The translations under genes and the position numbers were made by a program. From Massilia sp. Bi118 (GTDB lineage: Bacteria; Pseudomonadota; Gammaproteobacteria; Burkholderiales; Burkholderiaceae_D): a DNA stretch of 64,000 bases. This document shows positions 50,611 to 59,695 of the stretch, in pieces (position 1 is the first letter of the stretch; each line of letters begins with the position of its first letter). The notes below the pieces were generated by a model. It was not told the origin of the DNA and made no database searches. It was given only the letters and a program-made list of their open reading frames with translations. The stretch is from contig NZ_CAKKMV010000003.1 in assembly GCF_918697865.1 (NCBI RefSeq), forward strand, positions 1-64,000, written 5' to 3'.

Positions 50611-52785
50611 TCAGCGCACCAGGTCCATCTCGCCGATTGCGCGTTCAAGATCTTCCAGGCGCACTGGCTTCTTCAGGTGGCGGTCGAAACCGGCCGCCAG
50701 CGCGCGCCGCACATCCTCGGGCTGGCCGTAGCCGGTCACCGCCACCAGCCGGATCCCGCCCTGCCCGGCCAGCGCGCGCGCCACCTCGTGGCCGGCGATG
50801 TCGGGCAGGTCGATGTCGACGAAAGCCACCTGCGGCAGCGCATTGGCGGCCAGCGCGATCGCAGAGCGGCCGTCGGCTGCGCTGTCGACCGCGCAGCCGC
50901 GCGAGGCCAGCAGCGCGCACATCATCTCGCGCAAGTCCTCGTTGTCCTCGACCACCAGCACCCGCAGGCCGTCCAGCGCCGTGGTTACGGGCGCGGGCAG
51001 CTCGGCCGCGGCCGGCGTTTCCTGCGCCAGCGGCAGGCGCACCGTGAAGCTGCTGCCCTGCCCGGCGCCGGCACTGACCACGGCCACCGAGCCATGCTGC
51101 TGTTCCACCAGCGACTTGACCACCGCCAGGCCGATGCCGAGCCCGCCCTTGGCGCGGCTGCTCACCTTGCCCTGCACGAACACGTCCCACACGCGCGGCA
51201 GCAGTTCGGCGTCGATACCCTTGCCGTCATCGCGCACGACCAGCTCCGCCATGCCGCCCCGCCGCCGGGTACTGACATGGATATGGCCGCCGGCCTGGGT
51301 GTACTTGGCGGCGTTTTCGACCAGGTTGCCGATCACCTGCTGCAGGCGGGTCGGGTCGCCGTTCACCCACAGGGGCTCGAGGTCGAGCGTCAATTCGTGC
51401 CCGGCGGTCGTGCCCTGGGTCTGCAGGGTCAGCGCCGCTTCGCGCACGGCGACGGCCAGGTCCAGCGGCGCCAGCGCCAGCACGACCTTGCCGCTGAGGA
51501 CGCGGTTGGCATCCAGCAGTTCGTCGACCAGGTGCGCCAGGTGGCGGCTCTGGCGCCCGATGATCTGGTGCGCGCGCTCGGCCGCCCCGCCGCCCGCCCC
51601 CATCTGGATCAGGTCGATGGCCGAGCTGATCGCGCCCAGCGGATTGCGCAGTTCGTGGCCCAGCATAGCCAGGAATTCGTCCTTCGCGCGGTTCTGTGCC
51701 TCCGCCACGCTGCGCGCCGCCTGCACCTCGGCCAGGTGCTTGCGGCGCCCTGCCTCGGCCTTCTGCAGGCGGCGCGAGACCGCGTGCAGGACCTGCTGCA
51801 GGCTGTTCAATTCGGCGATGCGCAGGTCGGCCGGCGGCGGCAGCCAGCCTTCGGCCATGCCCTCGGTGGCGGCGCCCAGGTACTCCGTGGCCGCCAGCAG
51901 GCGCCGCGCGAACAGGATCGCCCCCGCCAGCGCCAGCACCACCGCGCACAGCAGGGTCGCCGCCGTCAAGGAAACCGCGCGCGCCGCCGTGGCTTCCAGT
52001 TCCCTCACGGGCACGCCGATCACGGCGGTCCATCCGGACAGCGAAGACCGGGCCAGTGCCGCCGCCATCGGCGCGCCGTCGCGCCCGGCCAGTTCGGTCC
52101 GCGCGGCGCCGCTGCGCAGCGCCCGCAGCAGTTCCGGGCTTGCGCGCGCGCCGACCGAGGCACTTGATCCTTCGTTACGCGCCAGCGCGGCGCCGTCGCG
52201 GTCGAACACCGACACCTGCCAGGACGCGGGCACGTCGCGCGGCAGCAGCCGGTTCAGGTGCTGGGCGTCGAACCACTGGTCGAGCAGTACCCGGCGGCCG
52301 TCGTCGAGGGTCAAGGGCAGTTCGGCCGAGATCACGTAGCGGCGGGTGGCGCTGCCGACGATCAGGTTCGACACCGTCGGCCGCTGGCGTTCGAACACAT
52401 CGGCCACGCGCTGCAGGGCGCCGGGCGGCGGCGGCGCGATCGGCTGCCCGTAGGGCACCACGGTATTGAACAGCTGCTGGCCGTCCTCGCGCAGCACGGC
52501 CGTTTCGCGGCTGGTGCCGGCGTTGGCGCTGCGGGCCTGCCGATAAAAGTATTCGAAATCGCCCTGCTTCAGCCGCGCCGAGGTCGCCAGCGCCTGGCCG
52601 GAGGCGATCGCCGCCGTCAACTCCTGGTCCATCGCCAGCACCGAGGCGCGCGCCAGTTCCTGCATCCCGCGCAGCACCGCGTGGCGCTCGGCGTCCAGCA
52701 GCAGCTTGATGGCGACGCCGGCGCCGACGATCATCGGCAGGAAGACCGCTGCGGCCAGCAAGCTCAGGTGGGTGCGCACTCTCAT
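50611..52785 (-). CDS. membrane hybrid histidine kinase with periplasmic sensor
   Basis: A 724-residue protein. TM1 (about 6-28), periplasmic Cache-like sensor (about 30-262), TM2 (about 266-288), a HAMP-like/coiled linker (about 290-365), HisKA with H377 in GHELRNPLG, HATPase (about 480-600) and receiver with D657 (FVDIDLPDIAG). The start is placed at the ATG (MRVRTHLSLL); the frame can begin 8 codons earlier at a TTG. It follows the GAF-PAS kinase gene on the same strand with a 252-base gap; similar C-terminal halves suggest duplication. Confidence 0.92.
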   Translation of the reverse strand: MRVRTHLSLLAAAVFLPMIVGAGVAIKLLLDAERHAVLRGMQELARASVLAMDQELTAAIASGQALATSARLKQGDFEYFYRQARSANAGTSRETAVLREDGQQLFNTVVPYGQPIAPPPPGALQRVADVFERQRPTVSNLIVGSATRRYVISAELPLTLDDGRRVLLDQWFDAQHLNRLLPRDVPASWQVSVFDRDGAALARNEGSSASVGARASPELLRALRSGAARTELAGRDGAPMAAALARSSLSGWTAVIGVPVRELEATAARAVSLTAATLLCAVVLALAGAILFARRLLAATEYLGAATEGMAEGWLPPPADLRIAELNSLQQVLHAVSRRLQKAEAGRRKHLAEVQAARSVAEAQNRAKDEFLAMLGHELRNPLGAISSAIDLIQMGAGGGAAERAHQIIGRQSRHLAHLVDELLDANRVLSGKVVLALAPLDLAVAVREAALTLQTQGTTAGHELTLDLEPLWVNGDPTRLQQVIGNLVENAAKYTQAGGHIHVSTRRRGGMAELVVRDDGKGIDAELLPRVWDVFVQGKVSSRAKGGLGIGLAVVKSLVEQQHGSVAVVSAGAGQGSSFTVRLPLAQETPAAAELPAPVTTALDGLRVLVVEDNEDLREMMCALLASRGCAVDSAADGRSAIALAANALPQVAFVDIDLPDIAGHEVARALAGQGGIRLVAVTGYGQPEDVRRALAAGFDRHLKKPVRLEDLERAIGEMDLVR

Positions 52786-52962
52786 GGTGTCGCATTTTAT
52801 ATTCAGCAAGTTTTTTCATGCCGCACGGCAGAGAAAAAGCTCCTTCAGCCCGCCACGACAGTCTTTACGCCCCTGTTTTCCGGCATTGCGCGAAGGGCCG
52901 GGCTCGCGTAGCATCCGGGGATTGCCTGCTCACAAGGCGGCATCCGAGAATCCGGGAGACCC

Positions 52963-54468
52963 ATGAAAACCGAAACCCTACCACTACCCTACACACAAAC
53001 CCGTTCCTTCCTCACCGTCGCTCTGATCGAGCTGTGGGAGCGCTTCGGCTACTACGGCATGCAGGCGCTGATCGTCTATTACATGGTCGAGCGCCTCGGC
53101 TTCGAAGACAGCCGCGCCAACCTGGTCTGGAGCGCCGCCGCGGCCCTGATCTACGTCGCGCCCGCCATCGGCGGCTGGATCGGCGACAAGGTACTGGGCA
53201 CCAAGCGCTCGATGTATCTGGGCGCCATGGTCCTGACCGTCGGCTACGCGCTGATAGCGGTGCCGACCGAGAGCACCCGCTTCCTGTTCTGCGCCCTCGG
53301 CGTGGTGGTGGTCGGCAACGGCCTGTTCAAGCCCAACACCGCCAACCTGGTGCGCAAGATCTACGAAGGCGACGATTCCAAGATCGACTCCGCCTTCACC
53401 CTGTATTACATGGCGGTGAACGTCGGCTCGACCGTGTCGATGCTGGCCACGCCCTGGATCAAGGATTACGTCAACGCCGCCTACGGCAGCAACCTGGGCT
53501 GGCACGCCGCCTTCGCGGTCTGCAGCGTCGGCCTGGTGCTCGGCCTGTTCAATGTGCTGTTCATGCGCGCCACCATTGCCCACGTCGGCAGCCTGCCGGA
53601 CGAGCGTCCGCTGCAGGTCGGCAAGCTGGCCGCCGTGCTGGCCGGCGCCGTGGTCGTCGTGTTCGGCTCGGCCGAGATCCTGGAGAACCAGGCCCTGGCG
53701 CGCGCCTTCGTCTACCTGGCCGGCCTGGTGGTGCTGGGCATCTTCGTGCACCTGATCCGCAAGAGCGAGCCGAGCGAGCGCGCCGGCCTGATCGCGGCCC
53801 TGGTGCTGACCCTGCAGACCGTGTTCTTCTTCATCTTCTACCAGCAGATGTCGACTTCGCTGTCGCTGTTCGCCCTGCGCAACGTCGATCTCGACTTCAG
53901 CATCTTCGGCGCCCACCTGTGGACCTGGTCGCCGGCCCAGTTCCAGGCCCTGAACGCGATCTGGATCATGGTGCTGAGCCCGGTCCTGGCCTGGGTCTAC
54001 TCGGCCGCGGGCCGCACCGGCAAGGACCTGTCGATCGCCGGCAAGTTCGCGCTCGGCTTCGCCGCGGTGGCGGCCGGCTTCTTCGCCTACGGCGTCGCCG
54101 GCGTGTTCGCCGTCAAGGGCATGACCTCCTCGTGGGTGATGATCGCCGGCTACGGCCTGTACTCGCTGGGCGAGCTGCTGGTGTCGGGCCTGGGCCTGGC
54201 GATGGTGGCGCGCTACGTGCCGGCGCGCATGAGCGGCTTCATGATGGGCGCCTACTTCGTCGCCACCGGCATCTCGCAATACCTGGGCGGCGTGGTCGCC
54301 AACCTGGCCAGCGTGCCGAAGGATCTGACCGACCCGGTCCAGACCCTGCCGATCTACACCAGCCTGTTCAACAAGCTGGGCATGGGCGCAATCGCCTGCA
54401 CCGTGATTGCCCTGCTGGCGCTGCCGCTGATGCGCAAGCTGACGGCCAGCCACCAGTCGCACCAGTAA
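52963..54468 (+). CDS. POT family proton-coupled peptide transporter
   Basis: Takes up di- and tripeptides with protons across the inner membrane. A 501-residue protein with about 14 helices and the POT signature ELWERFGYYGMQA (ExxERFxYYG) in helix 1, GLFKPNTANLV in helix 4, and the second family motif region FFFIFYQQMSTSLSLFA in helix 7. GGGAGA precedes the ATG. Similar to DtpA/DtpB. Monocistronic, with its own terminator. Confidence 0.95.
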   Translation: MKTETLPLPYTQTRSFLTVALIELWERFGYYGMQALIVYYMVERLGFEDSRANLVWSAAAALIYVAPAIGGWIGDKVLGTKRSMYLGAMVLTVGYALIAVPTESTRFLFCALGVVVVGNGLFKPNTANLVRKIYEGDDSKIDSAFTLYYMAVNVGSTVSMLATPWIKDYVNAAYGSNLGWHAAFAVCSVGLVLGLFNVLFMRATIAHVGSLPDERPLQVGKLAAVLAGAVVVVFGSAEILENQALARAFVYLAGLVVLGIFVHLIRKSEPSERAGLIAALVLTLQTVFFFIFYQQMSTSLSLFALRNVDLDFSIFGAHLWTWSPAQFQALNAIWIMVLSPVLAWVYSAAGRTGKDLSIAGKFALGFAAVAAGFFAYGVAGVFAVKGMTSSWVMIAGYGLYSLGELLVSGLGLAMVARYVPARMSGFMMGAYFVATGISQYLGGVVANLASVPKDLTDPVQTLPIYTSLFNKLGMGAIACTVIALLALPLMRKLTASHQSHQ

Positions 54469-54483
54469 TCAAGCAAGACCTTC

Positions 54484-54510
54484 CGGGCGCGCGTCCTGCG
54501 CGCCCGTTTC
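54484..54510 (+). terminator. rho-independent terminator of the peptide transporter
   Basis: CGGGCGCGC-GTCCT-GCGCGCCCG followed by TTTC and C-rich sequence: a 9-bp very stable stem 16 bases after the stop. The T-run is short, so termination may be partial. Confidence 0.7.
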
Positions 54511-54638
54511 CCCCTCCTTGCCGGGCGCCCGCAGCCCATCCATTCCGCATACTCCTGATGCCGGTCAGGCGGCGATGAAGCACTGCCGCATAAGCTGGGC
54601 GCTGAATGTTCCTTCAACCAGCCATCAAGGAGGCCGGC

Positions 54639-55784
54639 ATGCGCCTGTCGCATCTATCCCGTCTATTCTTCGCTGCAACGCTCGCCATCCCCGGCGCCGC
54701 GGCGCTGGCGGACCCGCTGTACAACGTCACCGTGGTCGGCGGACTCGGCAGTACCGCCACCGACATCAACCGCTACGGCGACGTGGTCGGCAGCGTCACC
54801 AGTGGCGGCGCCACCAACGGCTTTGTCTACACCAGCAGCGGCTATGCCGTGCTCGGCACGCTCGGCGGCCTGAACAGCTTTGCCAACGCGATCAATGACT
54901 ACGGCCTGGTGGTCGGCAGCGCCAACACGCTGGCCGGCGAAACCCACGCCTACGTGTATTCCGGCGGCAGCCTGCACGACCTCGGCACCCTCGGCGGCAG
55001 CGGCAGCGTGGCCTGGGACATCAACAACCACGGGGTCATCGTCGGCAGCGCCAACACGGGGGCCGAATCCGACAGCTACTACCAGCAAGCCTTCCGCTAT
55101 GAGGGCGGCACCATGACCGGGCTCGGCGCCCTGCCCGGCGGCGCCGGCAGCGACGCCTATGCGGTCAACAACAAGGGCCTGATCGGCGGCGCCTCCTACC
55201 AGGGCGAAATCACGGTGCCGGAGTATCCGTTCTACGCCGTGGAATTCCGCGGCGGCGGCGTGGTCCCGATCGGCGCGTCGGAGCTCGGCAACAGCGCCAT
55301 TTATGCCCTGAACGACTACGGCCTGGCGGTCGGCGGCATCCCGGCCTCGTCCTTCCCCCACGGTTCGCACGCCTTCCTGTACGAGGGCGGCGTGATCACC
55401 GACCTCGGCGCGCTCGACGCCACCGTCGACGACAGCATCGCCTGGGACATCAACAGGCTCGGCCAGGTGGTCGGCACCGCCGCCGTCACCCTCACGCCCG
55501 ACACCTACGGCTACCACGGCTTCCTGTACGACGGCGCCGGCGGCATGGTCGACCTGAACACCCTGATCGACCCGGCCTCCGGCTGGGAAATCACGGACGC
55601 GCACGGCATCAACGGCGCCCAGCAGATCGCGGCCACCGCCTGCCGCGGCGGCATGTTCGGCGACTGCTACGCGGTGCGGCTCGACCTGGTGTCGGCCGTG
55701 CCCGAGCCGGGAAGCTGGGCGATGCTGGTGTTCGGGCTGGGGGCGCTCAGTCTGCGGCGGGTGCGGCGGCCCGGCGCTCGTTGA
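54639..55784 (+). CDS. HAF-repeat PEP-CTERM exoprotein
   Basis: A 381-residue secreted protein. Signal peptide (LFFAATLAIPGAAALA), then about six HAF-type repeats of ~45 residues (pattern LGTLGG...A.DIN..G.VVG.A....HAFVY), giving a beta-propeller-like body. The C-terminal PEP-CTERM sorting signal is VPEPGSWAML, a hydrophobic helix and an RRVRRPGAR tail. It is anchored and cleaved by exosortase and linked to exopolysaccharide or biofilm in this group. The start is set by AAGGAGG 6 bases upstream of the second in-frame Met. Confidence 0.9.
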   Translation: MRLSHLSRLFFAATLAIPGAAALADPLYNVTVVGGLGSTATDINRYGDVVGSVTSGGATNGFVYTSSGYAVLGTLGGLNSFANAINDYGLVVGSANTLAGETHAYVYSGGSLHDLGTLGGSGSVAWDINNHGVIVGSANTGAESDSYYQQAFRYEGGTMTGLGALPGGAGSDAYAVNNKGLIGGASYQGEITVPEYPFYAVEFRGGGVVPIGASELGNSAIYALNDYGLAVGGIPASSFPHGSHAFLYEGGVITDLGALDATVDDSIAWDINRLGQVVGTAAVTLTPDTYGYHGFLYDGAGGMVDLNTLIDPASGWEITDAHGINGAQQIAATACRGGMFGDCYAVRLDLVSAVPEPGSWAMLVFGLGALSLRRVRRPGAR

Positions 55785-55846
55785 GGAGACAGGCGTTGCA
55801 TTCTCGGGACAAGTTATGGCGGACAATATGTTGCAAACAGGAAATA

Positions 55847-55855
55847 TGATATAGT
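55847..55855 (+). promoter_or_regulatory. extended -10 promoter for the binding-protein/GGDEF-EAL pair
   Basis: TGATATAGT is an extended -10 box (TGnTATAGT) 78 bases upstream of the PhnD-like gene, in a locally A/T-rich patch of otherwise GC-rich sequence. No good -35 box is evident, as expected for an extended -10 promoter. The PEP-CTERM gene ends 62 bases earlier. Confidence 0.45.
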
Positions 55856-55932
55856 GCGGAGCAACTTGCGGGCCCAGACACTGCCCGGCTTCAACCACCG
55901 GCCCGCGCTCCCGGCCGCAACCGTCCCGAACC

Positions 55933-56778
55933 ATGCATTCCTTCGCCAAAGCCGGTCTTGCCCTGTTGGCGTGCGTCCTTTCCGCCGGTGCCGCCGGCGC
56001 CGAGCCGCACAGCTACAATTTTTCGCCGGTCAACCAGTACAACCTGAAAGTCTCGGCCAGTTTCTGGAACCCGATCATCCGCTACGTCTCGGAAAAGAGC
56101 GGCGTGCGCCTGAACCTGAAGCTGGGCCGCACCTCGGCCGACACCACCAGCTATGTGCTGGCGCGCGAAGTCGACTTCGCCTTCACCAACCACCTGTTCA
56201 GCCCGGACCGCGAAAAGATGGGCTGGACCGTGTTCGGCCGCCGCGACGCGCCGCCGGTGCGGGCCCAGATCGTGGTGCCGGCCGATTCGAAGGTCGCGAG
56301 CCTGGCCGAGCTGGCAGGCGGCACCGTCGTGTTTCCGGGCCCGGAGGCCCTGATCGCCTACAAGGCGCCCTACGCCGAGCTGCTGCGCCGTAACATCAGC
56401 GTCAACCCTGTATTTGCCGGGAACATGGACGCTGCCTTCACCCAGCTGTTCGCCGGCCGGGCCCGCGCCAGCGGCGCGAATTCCCAGCTGGTCGAAACCT
56501 ACGGCAGCCGCGAAAGCAAATCCTTCCGCGTGCTGTGGAGTTCCGCGCCCTACAACGATCTCGCCCTGATGGCCTCCCCGCGCGTGCCCGCCGCCGAGGT
56601 GCGCGCGGTGGCGCAAGCCTTCCTGAACATGCGCAAGGACCCGGAAGGCCGCCGCATCCTCGACGCCGCCGCCGAACTGGTGCGCTCGCCGCAGCCGCTC
56701 GGCTTCGTGGCCGCCACCGACGCCGACTACGCCAGCTACCGCGCCTTCTACGCGACCGCCCCCATCAGCCTGCGCTGA
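55933..56778 (+). CDS. PhnD-like periplasmic phosphate/phosphonate-type binding protein
   Basis: A 281-residue periplasmic binding protein of the PhnD/PtxB superfamily with a signal peptide (cleavage near AGA/EPH). It has the two-lobe pattern: N-terminal NLKVSASFWNPIIRYVSEKSG, REVDFAFTNHL, QIVVPADSKVASLAELAGG and GNMDAAFTQLFAGRA. No permease or ATPase gene is near; the only partner is a membrane GGDEF-EAL gene 17 bases downstream. A sensory role, feeding ligand state to that protein, is inference but likelier than transport. The ligand is unknown. Confidence 0.88.
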   Translation: MHSFAKAGLALLACVLSAGAAGAEPHSYNFSPVNQYNLKVSASFWNPIIRYVSEKSGVRLNLKLGRTSADTTSYVLAREVDFAFTNHLFSPDREKMGWTVFGRRDAPPVRAQIVVPADSKVASLAELAGGTVVFPGPEALIAYKAPYAELLRRNISVNPVFAGNMDAAFTQLFAGRARASGANSQLVETYGSRESKSFRVLWSSAPYNDLALMASPRVPAAEVRAVAQAFLNMRKDPEGRRILDAAAELVRSPQPLGFVAATDADYASYRAFYATAPISLR

Positions 56779-56795
56779 CTCTCCGGAACCGACCC

Positions 56796-59681
56796 ATGCC
56801 GCTGCCGCGAATCCTAACGCGCGTCTTGCCGACCTCCCTGCTGCCGCGTTCCCTGGCCGGGCGGGTGTTCGCCGTCTTCAGTCTCACCATGCTGCTCTTC
56901 CTCGGCGCCGGCATGGGCCTGTTCTACCGCTACCACCTGCTGCAGCACGTCGAGGAGACCCAGGACGCCGCCCTGACCCTGGTCGAAGTCGCGGCCCAGA
57001 ACATCGAGGACAGCGTGGTGATCGGCGACTACGACACGGTCAAGCGCACCCTCGGCAAGATGCTGTTCCAGTCGCCGTTCAAGAGCGCGGCCTTCATCGA
57101 CATCGGCGGCGGCGCCCTGCGGGTGGAAGCGCCCAGGTTCGAACGCAGGCCGGCCCCGGCCTGGCTGAGCCGGCTGATCGCGTCCAAGCTGTACGAAGTC
57201 AATCGCGTGGCCAGCGTGGGCGGGCGCGACTACGGCGTGATCCGGGTCGAATTCGACGCCGACAAGATCGCCACCCAGCTGTGGGCGCTGGTGCTCGAGA
57301 CCGCCAGCTTCGCGCTGGTCGCCTTCGCGCTCGGCATGGTCCTGATGCACACCCTGCTGAAGCGCTGGCTGGCCAAGCTCGGCGCCCTGAGCTCCTTCGA
57401 GAAGGACGTCGCCGCCGGCCGCGTCACCGCCGAGGCCGACCTGCATGCCGACGCCCCGACCGAGATCCAGGAAGCGATCCGCGCCGTCAACCGCAGCGCC
57501 GCCAGCCTGCGCGTGCAGTTCGGCCAGCGCATCGATTCGCTCACCAACTCGCTCATGCAGCACAAGCACGCGGTCGACCAGGCCGCGATCGTGAGCGAGG
57601 TCGACACGCTCGGGCGCATCATCGGCGTCAACGAACTGTTCGAGCGCGCCAGCGGCTACAGCCGCACGGAAGCGCTCGGCCGCGAGCTGCTCGAGTTCGG
57701 CCGCCCGGCCGGCAATAGCGCTCCCTGGAGCCCGTCGCCGGACGTCTGGAACGGCGAGGTCGTGATCAAGGCAAGAACCGGCGGCCTGCAGTGGTACCGC
57801 ACCATCGTCCCCATCTTCGACGCCGGCGGCAGCATCGAGCGCTACCTGTGCATCGACATCGACATCACCGAACGCAAGGAATTCGAGCGCGCGATCGTCG
57901 AAAACGCCAAGCGCCAGACCCTGATCGCCGATCTTGGCCGCAAGGCGCTGGCCGCCAACGACCTGGACGAGCTGTTCGAGGAGGCGGTGCAGGCCGCCGC
58001 GCACGGCCTCGGCACGCCCTGCGCGGCGCTGTTCGAGACTGCGCAGTCCGATACCAGCTTCGGCCGCCAGCTGACGGTGCGCGCCGGCGCCGGCCGCCTG
58101 AGCCAGGCCGCCGGCCTGCAGCTGGGCTGTCCCGGCGATCCGCTGGGCGGGGCGCCGGCGGCCGGCCTGCGTCCCTGGTTCGGCCCGCTGGCCGCGATGC
58201 ACGGCCTGCGCGGCGGCCTCGACGCCGGGGTCGGCCGCTACGGCGTGCTGGGCGCCTATACCGATACCGGGCGCCGCTTCGACGACGACGATGCTGTGTT
58301 CCTGCGCGGGATCGCCAACATCCTCGGCACCGCGATCGAGCGCCAGGAAGCGCGCCAGCGCCTGACCTACCTGGCCGAGTACGACTCGCTGACCAATTTG
58401 CCGAACCGCCGCCAGCTGGGCAGCTGCCTGGAAGACGCAATCGCCGCGGCCAGCCGCCATGGGCACCGCGCGGCCGTCATGTTCATCGACCTGGACCGCT
58501 TCAAGAACGTCAACGACATGCTGGGCCACGGCGTGGGCGACCAGCTGCTGGTGCAGGCCGCGGCGCGGCTGGAAGCCTGCGCGCGCGGCGACAACGTGGT
58601 GGCGCGCCTCGGCGGCGACGAATTCGCGGTGGTGCTGCCCTACCTGGCCGGCGCCGCCAAGGAGGCGCCGGACGCCGCCCTGCTGGCCGGCCGCATCATC
58701 GAAGCACTGGCCCAGCCCTTCCACCTGCAGGGCCAGCAGCTGTTCGTCTCGGCCAGCATCGGCATCGCCAGCTATCCGGAAGACGGCGCCAGCGCCGAGC
58801 AGCTGCTCAAGAGCGCCGACACCGCGATGTACGGCGCCAAGAACAATGGCCGCAATACCTGGCAGTTCTATTCGGCGGCGCTGCACGAGAACGCGGCCCA
58901 GCGGATCCAGCTCGAATCCCAGCTGCGCCTGGCGCTGGAACGCGGCGAGTTCCTGCTGCACTACCAGCCCAAGCTGGACCTGGCCGGCGGCGGCATCAGC
59001 GGCTTCGAGGCCCTGCTGCGCTGGAAGCATCCGCAGCGCGGCCTGGTGCCGCCGCTCGAATTCATCTCCATCCTCGAGGATACGGGCCTGATCCTGCCGG
59101 CCGGCGAATGGGTGATCGGCGAGGTCTGCCGCCAGCTGCGCGCCTGGGAAACGGCCGGCCTGCCGGTGCCGCCGGTGGCGATCAACCTGTCCGCGCGCCA
59201 GCTCCAGCAAGCCGACCTGGCCGCCGTCATCGAACGCATCGTCGTGGGCGCCGGGGTCGCGCCAGGCCTGCTCGAATTCGAGCTGACCGAATCGATGCTG
59301 ATGACGAACCCGGAAGCCGCGGTGGCGATCCTGAAACGCATCAAGGCGCTCGGCATGCGCCTGTCGGTGGACGATTTCGGCACCGGCTATTCGAGCCTGG
59401 CCTATTTGAAGCGCTTCCCGCTGGACGCGCTGAAGATCGACCGCACTTTTGTCCGCGACCTGCCGGACGACGCGGACGACGCCGCCATCACCAAGGCCGT
59501 GATCAGCCTGGCGCACAGCCTGAACCTGAAGGTGGTGGCCGAGGGCGTCGAGAACATCGCCCAGCTGCGCGAACTGGAACGGTACGATTGCGACGAGATC
59601 CAGGGTTATTACATCAGCAAGCCGCTGCCGGCTGCGGAGTGCGCGGCATTCCTCCAGCGCGAGCAGCCGGTCGCGGCCTGA
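56796..59681 (+). CDS. membrane GGDEF-EAL protein with PAS and GAF domains
   Basis: A 961-residue c-di-GMP turnover protein. TM1 (about 24-46), periplasmic sensor (about 47-165), TM2 (about 168-190), HAMP-like region, PAS (about 255-365), GAF (about 385-530), GGDEF (606-610 intact; the I-site reads RGDN, so the D is N) and an EAL domain with E738 and intact INLSARQL, ELTESM, DDFGTGYSS, ALKIDRTFV, AEGVEN and IQGYYISKP motifs. Both activities could be live. Start MPLPRILTRVLP chosen because it follows the upstream gene by 17 bases and begins the TM1 leader. Operon with the binding protein. Confidence 0.92.
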   Translation: MPLPRILTRVLPTSLLPRSLAGRVFAVFSLTMLLFLGAGMGLFYRYHLLQHVEETQDAALTLVEVAAQNIEDSVVIGDYDTVKRTLGKMLFQSPFKSAAFIDIGGGALRVEAPRFERRPAPAWLSRLIASKLYEVNRVASVGGRDYGVIRVEFDADKIATQLWALVLETASFALVAFALGMVLMHTLLKRWLAKLGALSSFEKDVAAGRVTAEADLHADAPTEIQEAIRAVNRSAASLRVQFGQRIDSLTNSLMQHKHAVDQAAIVSEVDTLGRIIGVNELFERASGYSRTEALGRELLEFGRPAGNSAPWSPSPDVWNGEVVIKARTGGLQWYRTIVPIFDAGGSIERYLCIDIDITERKEFERAIVENAKRQTLIADLGRKALAANDLDELFEEAVQAAAHGLGTPCAALFETAQSDTSFGRQLTVRAGAGRLSQAAGLQLGCPGDPLGGAPAAGLRPWFGPLAAMHGLRGGLDAGVGRYGVLGAYTDTGRRFDDDDAVFLRGIANILGTAIERQEARQRLTYLAEYDSLTNLPNRRQLGSCLEDAIAAASRHGHRAAVMFIDLDRFKNVNDMLGHGVGDQLLVQAAARLEACARGDNVVARLGGDEFAVVLPYLAGAAKEAPDAALLAGRIIEALAQPFHLQGQQLFVSASIGIASYPEDGASAEQLLKSADTAMYGAKNNGRNTWQFYSAALHENAAQRIQLESQLRLALERGEFLLHYQPKLDLAGGGISGFEALLRWKHPQRGLVPPLEFISILEDTGLILPAGEWVIGEVCRQLRAWETAGLPVPPVAINLSARQLQQADLAAVIERIVVGAGVAPGLLEFELTESMLMTNPEAAVAILKRIKALGMRLSVDDFGTGYSSLAYLKRFPLDALKIDRTFVRDLPDDADDAAITKAVISLAHSLNLKVVAEGVENIAQLRELERYDCDEIQGYYISKPLPAAECAAFLQREQPVAA

Positions 59682-59695
59682 GATAGAATCCGGGG

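Noticed and set aside
55933..56778. Phosphonate ABC transporter component
   Set aside because: No permease or ATPase gene in the neighbourhood; the partner is a c-di-GMP enzyme.
56814..59516. 900-codon minus-strand frame opposite the GGDEF-EAL gene
   Set aside because: Same antisense effect; the plus-strand frame has intact GGDEF and EAL motifs.
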